64,000 bases of DNA from Acinetobacter rongchengensis (lineage in GTDB: Bacteria > Pseudomonadota > Gammaproteobacteria > Pseudomonadales > Moraxellaceae): contig NZ_RAXT01000003.1 in assembly GCF_003611475.1 (NCBI RefSeq), forward strand, positions 1-64,000. Direction: 5' to 3'. This document shows positions 56,728 to 64,000 of the stretch, in pieces; the first letter of the stretch is position 1; every line of letters starts with the position of its first letter. Made by a program: the position numbers and the translations under genes. The notes beneath the pieces were generated by a model. That model had not been told where the DNA came from, searched no databases, and saw only the letters and a program-made list of their open reading frames with translations.

Positions 56728-57105
56728 ATGATCACGATCGGAAAACTTGCCAAACAATGTCATGTGAGTGTAGAAACAATTCGTTATTATCAACGGATTG
56801 GTTTATTACGTGTCCCTGAAACGACAACCAATTACCGTTATTATAATGATCAGGATATTGAAACATTAAGTTTCATTCAAAAAGCCAAAGATGCGGGTCT
56901 ACAGTTGAGTGAAGTGCAAGAGCTATTAAATTTACAAATGAATGACCGTGAGCAAGTCCGTGATGTGATTCAACAACGCTTAGAAAAAATTGATCAACGT
57001 ATTCATGAGTTAGAATCACTAAAAATACGTCTCAGTACTTGGATTGATGAATGTAAAACCACAACTGAAAATTGTTGTCCAATTTTAAAAGCACTAAAAC
57101 AGTAA
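56728..57105 (+). CDS. MerR-family metal-responsive regulator
   Basis: 125 aa. The winged helix MITIGKLAKQCHVSVETIRYYQRIGLL spans residues 1-27, a long coiled-coil dimerisation helix covers about 75-110, and the C-terminal segment TTENCCPILKALKQ has an adjacent Cys pair. CueR has two spaced cysteines in that region, so an exact metal cannot be read, but the copper ATPase next door suggests Cu(I) or Ag(I). It is divergent from the ATPase over a shared operator and overlaps the fthC start (TAATG). Confidence 0.88.
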   Translation: MITIGKLAKQCHVSVETIRYYQRIGLLRVPETTTNYRYYNDQDIETLSFIQKAKDAGLQLSEVQELLNLQMNDREQVRDVIQQRLEKIDQRIHELESLKIRLSTWIDECKTTTENCCPILKALKQ

Positions 57106-57701
57106 TGTTTATGACTCAGCAAACTTCAACTTTACGACAACAATTAAGAAAACAACGCCGAAATCTCAATCGTTTTCAGCAAAGTATTTCTAGCACTCAA
57201 TGTTTACAAAAAATTTTAAACTGCTCCCAATTCCACACTGCAGAAAAAATCGGATTATATTTAGATGCCTTTGGCGAAATACAGACAAAAAAAATAATCG
57301 AGCAATGTTTTGCTCAAAATAAAAGCGTTTACTTACCCATGATTTGCAACATGAACCATCACTTGGTCTGGGTAAAAATTTCACGAAATATTTATCGTAA
57401 TAAACGATTTAACTTACACCGTTTAGGCATGCGAGAACCCATGGCAAGCCGTGGTATTCATGTTTCACATTTAGATCTATTAATCATGCCATTGCTCGCC
57501 TGTGACCGCTACGGCACACGTATGGGCATGGGTGGTGGATTTTATGATCGAACATTGGCTTCTGCGCCATACAAACCATTCCGCTTAGGTTTAGGTCATG
57601 ATTTTCAGTATTTAAATATAAGTTTAGATCGTCATGCTTGGGATCAAACTTTAGATGCTTTTATTTGTCCATCAAAGAGCTTTTATTTTCGGCGTAAATA
57701 A
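57105..57701 (+). CDS. fthC: 5-formyltetrahydrofolate cyclo-ligase
   Basis: About 198 aa. It converts 5-formyl-THF to 5,10-methenyl-THF with ATP. Family marks are RQQLRKQRRNLN at the start, EKIGLYLDAFGEIQTKKI, LLIMPLLACDRYGTRMGMGGGFYDRTLA (the ATP/folate loop) and DFQYLNISLDRHAWDQTLDAFIC. In E. coli it follows 6S RNA; here it is moved behind the MerR gene with a start-stop overlap. An ATG at 57111 is an alternative start. Confidence 0.93.
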   Translation: MFMTQQTSTLRQQLRKQRRNLNRFQQSISSTQCLQKILNCSQFHTAEKIGLYLDAFGEIQTKKIIEQCFAQNKSVYLPMICNMNHHLVWVKISRNIYRNKRFNLHRLGMREPMASRGIHVSHLDLLIMPLLACDRYGTRMGMGGGFYDRTLASAPYKPFRLGLGHDFQYLNISLDRHAWDQTLDAFICPSKSFYFRRK

Positions 57702-57710
57702 CAGGACAAA

Positions 57711-57742
57711 TTACAGTGAATAATCATTTTTATTCACTGTAA
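57711..57742. terminator. Perfect inverted repeat after fthC
   Basis: The arms TTACAGTGAATAA (57711-57723) and TTATTCACTGTAA (57730-57742) surround TCATTT, 10 bp after the fthC stop. There is no T-run, so termination is likely but not certain. Downstream, GAGCATGCTC and GCCTA-TTTC-TAGGC are further small palindromes. The remainder of the 57702-58009 gap should contain the lon promoter, which I cannot place with confidence. Confidence 0.55.
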
Positions 57743-58009
57743 AGAGCATGCTCAATAGCCTATTTCTAGGCAAAACGATTGTGATCTTAGTCGCTATACT
57801 TAGCATTATTTTTTATAAAAATAGTATAAAATAAGCAAAGGATGAAAACTCTTTCTCTGACAATTCAGCCAATTCAACCATAAAGCCCTCATATAAAATC
57901 AACAACTTGTAAATAATTTTACATTTTATTTGGCAATGCCCTTGTAATTTTCAAATTAGCAATCACTATAAAAACATGGCAACACCGTTGTCACTCATTA
58001 GGAGTGCCC

Positions 58010-60439
58010 ATGTCTGAGATTATTATGAATCAAGAAAGCTTAGAGCTACAGGTTCCAAGTGTATTACCGCTTTTAGCGTTACGTGATGTTGTGGTTTATC
58101 CGCACATGCAAATCGCGCTATTTGTAGGTCGTGAAAAATCGATCAATGCAGTTGATGTGGCTCGTAACAGTGACAATTTAGTATTTGTGGTTGCACAAAA
58201 AGATTCGCTTACAGAAGAAATTGATCACGACAACTTATATCAATACGGTACTGTCGCGAAGATCGTGCAAGTTGTGAATCACGAAAACGATGAAAACTGC
58301 ATAAAAGTATTAATTGAAGGCTTACATCGTTCTAAGCTGGTTGAAATCATTGATAATGGTGAATACCTTTCTGCTGAACATGCATTAAGCCCGATGACTG
58401 TTGATGTTAATGCATCAACGCAAGCAACACGTGTCGAAGAATTACGTGCACTATTCTCCCAATACGCAGAAGCAAAATTGCGTAATGCACGTGAGTTAAT
58501 CGCTGCGGCAAATAAGATCGATGATTTATTGCAATTATTATTCTTCGTTGCTACGCGTGTTCCTTTGAATATTGATGTAAAACAAAAATTCCTAGAACAC
58601 GATGCCTTTGAAGCACATTTACAAGAGTTGATGACTTATTTGTTACAACAATCTGAAGAACAACAGATTGAACAAACTTTACATGACTCTGTAAAACGCC
58701 AGATGGAGAAAAATCAACGCGAATACTTCCTCAATGAAAAGATGAAGGTCATTCAGCGTGAACTTTCTGACATGAATGGTGGTGCGGAAGATGATGTTGC
58801 AGAAATCGAAAAACGATTAGCTGAAGCTGATTTACCTGAACATGTGCGTAAAAAAGCTGAAAACGAATTCCGTAAACTGAAAGCAATGCAACCTGCTTCA
58901 AGTGAAGCTGCTGTCGTTCGTAACTATATTGAGGCGATTTTAGATACGCCTTGGAATAAAGCGAGCAAAGTGAGCATTAACTTACCGAAAGCTCAGGAAA
59001 TTTTGGACACAGACCATTATGGTTTGGACGAAGTTAAAGAACGTATTGTTGAATACTTAGCGGTTCAATCACGTGTCAAAAAACTTCGTGGCCCAATTCT
59101 ATGCTTAGTCGGCCCTCCAGGTGTAGGTAAAACATCACTTGGTGAATCGATTGCAAAAGCAACAGGTCGTGAATTTGTACGTATGGCTTTAGGTGGTGTA
59201 CGTGACGAAGCAGAAATCCGTGGTCACCGTCGTACTTATATCGGTGCGATGCCGGGTAAAATTGTGCAATCGTTGACAAAAGTCGGCGTGAAGAACCCAC
59301 TGTTCTTACTCGACGAAATTGACAAAATGGCGCAAGACTACCGTGGCGACCCTGCATCTGCGTTGCTTGAAGTCCTAGATCCATCACAAAACAGTAAATT
59401 CAATGATCATTATTTAGATCTTGATCTTGATTTGTCTGAAGTGATGTTTATCTGTACTGCAAACAGCATGAACATTCCAGAGGCGCTTTTAGACCGTATG
59501 GAAGTGATTCGTCTACCGGGTTATACCGAAGATGAGAAAGTCAATATTGCAGACCGTTACCTTGTTCCAAAAGCAATTAAGAACAATGGATTACGTGCTA
59601 AAGAATTGACTGTTCATGAAGAAGCAATTCGTGACATCGTACGTCGTTATACACGTGAAGCGGGTGTGCGTAACCTTGAACGTGAAGTATCAAAAATTGC
59701 GCGTAAAGTGGTTAAAGAGTCAGTAAGTAAGAAAGCGAAAAATTTACATATCGATGTAACCGCTGAAAACTTACCAGAATACTTGGGTGCGCATAAATTC
59801 GATTACGGTATGGCTGAAACTGAGGCACAAATCGGTCGTGTAAATGGCTTAGCATGGACTTCTGTTGGTGGTGAATTACTCACTATTGAAGTTGCGGCAG
59901 TCAAAGGTAAAGGTAAATTCATTACTACGGGTTCTCTCGGAGATGTCATGAAGGAATCAATTACCGCTGCAATGACCGTTGTTCGTACACGTGCTGATGA
60001 ATTGGGTATTGAAGCTTCTCGTTTTGAGGAAACTGATGTACACGTGCATTTACCTGAAGGTGCGACACCGAAAGATGGACCATCTGCAGGTTTAGCATTA
60101 ACCACTGCCCTAGTTTCTGCATTCACAGGCATTGCAATTCGTCCAGATATTGCAATGACAGGTGAAACCAGCTTAGGTGGTCGTGCGATGCGTATTGGTG
60201 GTTTAAAAGAGAAACTTTTAGCTGCTCATCGTGGTGGGGTTAAACTGGTCTTTATCCCACAAGATAACGTCCGTGATTTGGCTGAAATTCCACAAAACGT
60301 GAAAGATGGTTTAGAAATTAAAGCAGTGAAAAGCATCGATGAGATTCTTCCACTTGCATTGGTTGAACAACCTACGCCATTGGTCAAAGCGCCGATTGTG
60401 AAAGCCGTTGACGACAGCAAAAAAGCAGCACGTCATTAA
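58010..60439 (+). CDS. lon: ATP-dependent Lon protease
   Basis: 809 aa. The N-terminal LON substrate domain spans about residues 15-210 (LPLLALRDVVVYPHMQIALFVGREKSI). The AAA module has Walker A GPPGVGKTSLGESIA and Walker B LFLLDEIDKM. The protease domain holds the catalytic Ser in PKDGPSAGLALTTAL and Lys in GGLKEKLLAAHRGG. The ATG at 58010 has AGGAG five bases upstream; a GTG at 58004 falls on the ribosome site. It degrades misfolded and regulatory proteins in the cytoplasm. Confidence 0.97.
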   Translation: MSEIIMNQESLELQVPSVLPLLALRDVVVYPHMQIALFVGREKSINAVDVARNSDNLVFVVAQKDSLTEEIDHDNLYQYGTVAKIVQVVNHENDENCIKVLIEGLHRSKLVEIIDNGEYLSAEHALSPMTVDVNASTQATRVEELRALFSQYAEAKLRNARELIAAANKIDDLLQLLFFVATRVPLNIDVKQKFLEHDAFEAHLQELMTYLLQQSEEQQIEQTLHDSVKRQMEKNQREYFLNEKMKVIQRELSDMNGGAEDDVAEIEKRLAEADLPEHVRKKAENEFRKLKAMQPASSEAAVVRNYIEAILDTPWNKASKVSINLPKAQEILDTDHYGLDEVKERIVEYLAVQSRVKKLRGPILCLVGPPGVGKTSLGESIAKATGREFVRMALGGVRDEAEIRGHRRTYIGAMPGKIVQSLTKVGVKNPLFLLDEIDKMAQDYRGDPASALLEVLDPSQNSKFNDHYLDLDLDLSEVMFICTANSMNIPEALLDRMEVIRLPGYTEDEKVNIADRYLVPKAIKNNGLRAKELTVHEEAIRDIVRRYTREAGVRNLEREVSKIARKVVKESVSKKAKNLHIDVTAENLPEYLGAHKFDYGMAETEAQIGRVNGLAWTSVGGELLTIEVAAVKGKGKFITTGSLGDVMKESITAAMTVVRTRADELGIEASRFEETDVHVHLPEGATPKDGPSAGLALTTALVSAFTGIAIRPDIAMTGETSLGGRAMRIGGLKEKLLAAHRGGVKLVFIPQDNVRDLAEIPQNVKDGLEIKAVKSIDEILPLALVEQPTPLVKAPIVKAVDDSKKAARH

Positions 60440-60467
60440 GTACTTGTTAAAAGCTTGATACAAAATT

Positions 60468-60494
60468 AAAGAGCGCTACGGCGCTCTTTTTTTG
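60468..60494 (+). terminator. lon terminator
   Basis: The stem AAAGAGCGC / GCGCTCTTT has loop TACG and is followed by a T-run. Confidence 0.92.
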
Positions 60495-60658
60495 TTTTAC
60501 AAATCTGATGGATAGTCTCCATTTATACAGACAAAACAACGCAAAATACTGCCCTTTACAATATTCAAATTTTACTGTTTTCATATTGTCGCATAATCAA
60601 TAGGCTTGAATAAAAATGCTGAATGATCAGCTGAATCTACAATAAAAGGAATACGCAC

Positions 60659-61036
60659 ATGTCAAATCCAGTCTGTTGGTTCGAAATCTATGTCAATGAT
60701 ATGAATAGAGCGAAACAATTTTATGAATCCTTATTCAATCTGCAACTTACCCAACTGAGTGATCCCAATGACACATCAATGGAAATGTGGACTTTTCCAT
60801 CAGATATGCAACAATATGGTGCAACAGGCTCATTGGTAAAAATGCAAGGAATGTCTGCAGGTTCAAATAGCACCATCATTTATTTTAGTAGCGATGACTG
60901 TGCAATTGAGCAAGCAAAAATTGAAGCTGCAGGAGGCCAAATCCAACAAGCGAAAATGTCTATTGGTGAACATGGCTACATCCTATTAGGCGTCGACACT
61001 GAAGGGAATGTTTTTGGTGTACATTCTATGAAATAG
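60659..61036 (+). CDS. VOC-superfamily (glyoxalase/bleomycin-resistance fold) protein
   Basis: 125 aa, one pair of beta-alpha-beta-beta-beta modules. Its start CWFEIYVNDMNRAKQFYESLFNLQL and its end GYILLGVDTEGNVFGVHSMK are typical of YwkD/PhnB-like VOC proteins. Metal ligands are not all obvious, so the catalytic type cannot be given. AAGGA lies eight bases before the ATG. It stands alone after lon. Confidence 0.85.
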   Translation: MSNPVCWFEIYVNDMNRAKQFYESLFNLQLTQLSDPNDTSMEMWTFPSDMQQYGATGSLVKMQGMSAGSNSTIIYFSSDDCAIEQAKIEAAGGQIQQAKMSIGEHGYILLGVDTEGNVFGVHSMK

Positions 61037-61199
61037 TCAAATGAATACAATTGAATAAAAGAAATTCTTTTTTATAAATTGTGTCATTTAATCTTTCAAA
61101 CCGCTTGAAAATGTGTTTAAATTTTAACCATAAAACTCATCAAAAACACTTGAATCATTAGGAAACACCCTCATCTTTATATGGAGCACATTTCTGTTT

Positions 61200-61278
61200 G
61201 TAGTTAATTAACTTCTAAACGATTCTCCAGACGATTAGAAGTTAAAACACAGTCTAACTTTTAAGACTGTGTTTTTTT
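61200..61278 (+). ncRNA. Possible small RNA: two hairpins and a terminator
   Basis: In the gap 61037-61306 a hairpin with arms TTAACTTCTAA (61208-61218) and TTAGAAGTTAA (61235-61245) is followed at once by AAAACACAGTCT / AGACTGTGTTTT (61244-61275) and a T-run. A TTTATAT -10-like box lies at 61176-61182. This is the usual shape of a bacterial sRNA, but the second hairpin could equally terminate the leftward M28 peptidase gene. No known family recognised. Confidence 0.35.
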
Positions 61279-61306
61279 ATGCGCTAAAAAAGCGCATCTT
61301 CTATTC

Positions 61307-62272
61307 TCAGGAATTATTTTTTTTTTCTAAAAGCACATAGGCCAAACCATTGACCACTTCAGCCATTTTATTTAAATTCAGTTTTTCGACTGTATCACCC
61401 TTGGTGTGATAATGCTTATTTCTAAAAAAAGCGGTGTCCGTGATCATAATTGCAGGAATTTCAAAATTCCAATAATTCAAATGGTCTGAAAAATCCACAC
61501 CATGTACAAAGGATGGCGCAATTAAACGCTGACAATCTAGCTGTCTAATGAATTTCATTGAATCACAATAATCTTCACTCAAATTCCGTGAACTAAAATT
61601 ACTCACAGCGCCAATAAAATTACCATGCTTGGGATAAAATAAAGACAACCCTGAAGGATAATCTTGTACTGGTTTATGGTCAAAGTAACCGATCATTTCT
61701 AAAATATAAACAGCCTGAATCTGATCTTTCTGATTTAAAATGGATTTTGCATGTACATAGCTACCCATGTTTTGAGTTCGAAAATAAGGTGGCTCTTCCA
61801 AGGTATAAAATACAAAATCCACATTTTGTTTTAGACGTGTCTTGTTGATTGCTAGAATACGTGCCGTTTCAATTACTCCTGCTACACCCGAAGCATTATC
61901 ATCTGCGCCTTTGAAATTTCCATAAACATCATAATGTGCACCAATAATGACTTTTTGAGCATTTCCTGTCTGCAAATGACAAATCACATTACGATATGTT
62001 TTAGTTGCAACTTGATAAGTTTGATATTCACAAGGTATCGCAAATTGCTCAACTTGTTGTTTGATATAGGCCGCAACACGATCTAACTCTTGCACATTTT
62101 GATGGTTTCTAAATGCATGCGGCGCAATAATATGATTTAAATAATTTTTTAATCGATAAGGATCGGCTTGACGATACATATTGTTATCAGCATAACTGTG
62201 TATTGAAATACAGCCTACTAAAAACAGCATAAACCGTTTGAAAATCGTATTGAAGACGTCTTGAAATTGCAT
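61307..62272 (-). CDS. M28-family zinc aminopeptidase, exported
   Basis: 321 aa. A hydrophobic N-terminal segment (FMLFLVGCISIHSYA) acts as the export signal; the internal Cys is not in a clear lipobox. The M28 core shows zinc ligands and catalytic residues in IIGAHYDVYGNFKGADDNASGVAGV (His, Asp), FYTLEEPPYF (Glu pair), ILEMIGYFDH and FVHGVDFSDHLNYWN (His). It probably cleaves peptides or removes N-terminal residues in the periplasm or outside. AGGT six bases ahead supports the ATG at 62272. Confidence 0.88.
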   Translation of the reverse strand: MQFQDVFNTIFKRFMLFLVGCISIHSYADNNMYRQADPYRLKNYLNHIIAPHAFRNHQNVQELDRVAAYIKQQVEQFAIPCEYQTYQVATKTYRNVICHLQTGNAQKVIIGAHYDVYGNFKGADDNASGVAGVIETARILAINKTRLKQNVDFVFYTLEEPPYFRTQNMGSYVHAKSILNQKDQIQAVYILEMIGYFDHKPVQDYPSGLSLFYPKHGNFIGAVSNFSSRNLSEDYCDSMKFIRQLDCQRLIAPSFVHGVDFSDHLNYWNFEIPAIMITDTAFFRNKHYHTKGDTVEKLNLNKMAEVVNGLAYVLLEKKNNS

Positions 62273-62308
62273 CGATAAACCTAATTTTGAATGTTAATGC
62301 ACTAATTG

Positions 62309-62348
62309 CTTGTTATTTAAACCTTGTTATTTAAACCTTGTTATTTAA
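62309..62348. repeat. Tandem 14-bp repeat upstream of rlmH
   Basis: CTTGTTATTTAAAC occurs at 62309-62322 and 62323-62336, and a third partial copy ends at 62348. It lies in the divergent region between the M28 gene and rlmH and is probably slippage, with possible effects on promoter spacing. Confidence 0.8.
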
Positions 62349-62426
62349 TAAACCATCCTGATTCTCATCCTGAGAAAGATCAATATAGCGTTATAATGCA
62401 CTATTGCCACGTTAGAAATTGTTAAT

Positions 62427-62909
62427 ATGAAAATTCGTATTCTTACCATTGGTCAAAAAATGCCTGCTTGGGTACTTACAGGTTTTGAAGACTATTTCAA
62501 ACGCATTCAACCTTTTGTACAGACACAAATCCTTGAATTACCCATGGCAAAACGTGGCAAAAATGATTCAGAAGCAGATATTTTGAAGTATCGTCAGATT
62601 GAAGGTGACAGCATATTAGCCGCGATAAAACAAAATGAAGTTTTAATCGCACTTGAAGTGGGCGGTCGTGAGTTTAGTACAGAGAAACTCGCTGAAACCA
62701 TGAAAACATGGATGCTTGAAGGAAATGATGTCGTTTTAGCGATTGGCGGGCCAGATGGTCATTCGGACGCTGTACGTAAAGCAGCGGCTTGGCACTGGTC
62801 ACTCTCCAAACTGACCTTACCGCATCCTATGGTTCGAGTTATGCTCATCGAACAGCTTTATCGTGCAATGACGATTAACCATAATCACCCATACCATCGG
62901 GCGGGTTAA
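62427..62909 (+). CDS. rlmH: 23S rRNA pseudouridine1915 N3-methyltransferase
   Basis: 160 aa, SPOUT methyltransferase. It begins MKIRILTIGQKMPAWV and contains LIALEVGGREFSTEKLAETM, the SAM knot VLAIGGPDGHSDAVRKAA and the ending RVMLIEQLYRAMTINHNHPYHRAG. Length matches E. coli RlmH (155 aa). It modifies helix 69 of 23S rRNA. Confidence 0.96.
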   Translation: MKIRILTIGQKMPAWVLTGFEDYFKRIQPFVQTQILELPMAKRGKNDSEADILKYRQIEGDSILAAIKQNEVLIALEVGGREFSTEKLAETMKTWMLEGNDVVLAIGGPDGHSDAVRKAAAWHWSLSKLTLPHPMVRVMLIEQLYRAMTINHNHPYHRAG

Positions 62910-62956
62910 AACTTGATTTGCATATTGTGTGATAGAGTCTAATAAACACGATGAGC

Positions 62957-62972
62957 GTTGCATAGATGCAAC
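62957..62972. repeat. Small palindromes in the rlmH-DODA gap
   Basis: GTTGCAT-AG-ATGCAAC is a perfect 7-bp inverted repeat. Another, TATATCAT-A-ATGATATA, lies at 63097-63113. Neither has a T-run. The gap 62910-63224 is otherwise AT-rich; I see no RNA gene in it. Confidence 0.4.
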
Positions 62973-63224
62973 ATACTGTTGAAATAAAAGGGCTTATATC
63001 ATCGTTGAATTTTTGACATTATCGTTGTTAGAAATTAGACCGTTGTTAAACGATGTCAAATATGCATATATCTATTTTTTAATCCAAAAAATTAGCTATA
63101 TCATAATGATATAAATTAGATGATTCATCCCCAATCTGTTCTTGATTATTTTAAATCAGCAACTGAATAGATTTAACCAAACTCAGTTAAATTTTTGAGT
63201 GCATACCAGTTTTAGGCTATCGAT

Positions 63225-64000
63225 ATGAATTTACAAACACTCCCTGGTTTATTTATTTCACACGGCTCACCTATGCTCGCGCTTGATCCTGAACAAGTGG
63301 GGCCTGCATTACATCGTTTAAGTTTAAACCTTCCAAAACCACATGCGATTATCGTTATGTCAGCCCACTGGGAAAGCGATGCACTCGAAGTAAATACAGG
63401 TGTGCGCCCTGAAACATGGCATGATTTTAGAGGGTTTCCTCCAGCACTTTATGAAATGCGATATCCTGCCCCAGGTCATCCTGAACTTGCAGAAGAAATC
63501 CTTCATTTATTGGCTGAAGCGCACATTCCTGCGCATGCGAACAGTACTCGACCACGTGATCACGGGGTTTGGATGCCGTTATTGCACATGTATCCAGAAG
63601 CAGATATTCCCGTGGTTGAAATTTCATTGCCAATGAATATGAATGCCGATGAAATCTATAAAATTGGTCAAACTTTAGCACCTTTACGTGAAAAACAAAT
63701 TTTATTGATTGGTTCAGGCAGTATTACCCATAACTTGAGAGAACTTTCTTGGAATGGTCATAATGACAAGGTCCCTGAATGGGCATCGACCTTCCGTAAT
63801 TATGTGGTCAATAAATTAACACATAGTCAATATGATGCTGTTTTAGACTGGCAAGATATTCCCTATGTTGCAAAAAATCACCCAACGATTGAGCACTTTG
63901 CACCACTGTTTTTTGCAATGGGGACAGGCCCGCGTTTCAGTGTTGTACACAGTAGTTTTTCTATGGGTGCATTAGGCATGGATATCTATCGTTTTGACTA
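63225..64000 (+). CDS. 4,5-DOPA dioxygenase extradiol family (LigB-like), cut at the last codon
   Basis: 258 full codons plus TA at the window edge, so the stop (or one Tyr) is at the boundary. The metal and active-site His residues are visible: FISHGSPMLAL, VMSAHWES, STRPRDHGVWMPL and IGSGSITHNLREL. This is the YgiD/DODA branch of class III extradiol dioxygenases, which open catechol-type rings; physiological substrate in bacteria unsettled. The family length (about 260 aa) shows the gene is essentially complete. Confidence 0.9.
   Translation, partial: MNLQTLPGLFISHGSPMLALDPEQVGPALHRLSLNLPKPHAIIVMSAHWESDALEVNTGVRPETWHDFRGFPPALYEMRYPAPGHPELAEEILHLLAEAHIPAHANSTRPRDHGVWMPLLHMYPEADIPVVEISLPMNMNADEIYKIGQTLAPLREKQILLIGSGSITHNLRELSWNGHNDKVPEWASTFRNYVVNKLTHSQYDAVLDWQDIPYVAKNHPTIEHFAPLFFAMGTGPRFSVVHSSFSMGALGMDIYRFD

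Noticed and set aside
62309..62348. Possible CRISPR-like array
   Set aside because: The 14-bp units are directly abutting with no spacers and only three copies; this is a simple tandem repeat.

Overview
The window is a low-GC gammaproteobacterial chromosome segment, almost certainly Acinetobacter or a close Moraxellaceae relative. The main reasons are an RNase HI-DnaQ fusion gene, the pepP/UPF0149/coiled-coil/zapA/6S RNA block, the rsmI/lpoA/yraN/dolP block, AT-rich codon use, and Acinetobacter-like extragenic palindromic repeats. The species cannot be fixed from the sequence alone. I see no phage, insertion sequence, integrase, CRISPR array, tRNA or rRNA. This is ordinary core and metabolic chromosome with some informative regulatory DNA.

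Layout. 0-4.9 kb: a partial DsbA-like gene, a GNAT acetyltransferase, pepP, a UPF0149 gene, a divergent coiled-coil gene next to zapA, and 6S RNA. 4.9-11.1 kb: urea use through urea carboxylase and allophanate hydrolase with a GntR/FCD regulator, headed by a clear sigma-54 promoter. 11.2-14.2 kb: an unrecognised 274-aa gene, a MocR-type regulator and a 55-aa membrane peptide. The MocR gene lies between two copies of one long inverted repeat. 14.2-25.1 kb: assimilatory nitrate and nitrite reduction (transporter, NirB, a NirD-FAD reductase fusion, NasA) opposite nasT-nasS. The divergent promoter region holds two sigma-54 promoters, two NtrC-like sites two helical turns apart, and a leader with two A/G hexaloop hairpins of the kind read by ANTAR proteins such as NasT. 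25.3-28 kb: azlCD with an AraC regulator, and a DUF3465 gene. 28-31 kb: tsf, rpsB with its structured leader, and map. 31-36.2 kb: an OmpW-like porin, an MFS transporter coupled to a 47-aa membrane peptide, a GST, and an Old Yellow Enzyme behind palindromic operators. 36.3-45.3 kb: yejABEF behind a multi-LysM MltD. 45.5-49.5 kb: rnhA-dnaQ, a FimL-like gene and nudC. 49.6-53.5 kb: an alpha/beta hydrolase, dolP, yraN, lpoA and divergent rsmI. 53.7-57.7 kb: a copper P-type ATPase with three YHS domains, its MerR regulator and fthC. 58-64 kb: lon, a VOC protein, a possible sRNA, an M28 peptidase, rlmH and a DODA-type dioxygenase cut at its last codon.

How it fits together. The strongest theme is nitrogen scavenging. 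Urea degradation and nitrate assimilation lie within 20 kb, each behind -24/-12 promoters, which suggests common NtrC/RpoN control, while NasS-NasT would add nitrate-specific control through the leader RNA. A second theme is envelope upkeep: MltD with YejABEF (possible muropeptide release and uptake), LpoA, DolP and ZapA. Nothing here is a convincing new defence or mobile system. The best leads are the ANTAR leader, the paired inverted repeats around the MocR gene, the ZapA-linked coiled-coil protein, the MltD-Yej cluster and the unknown 274-aa gene.
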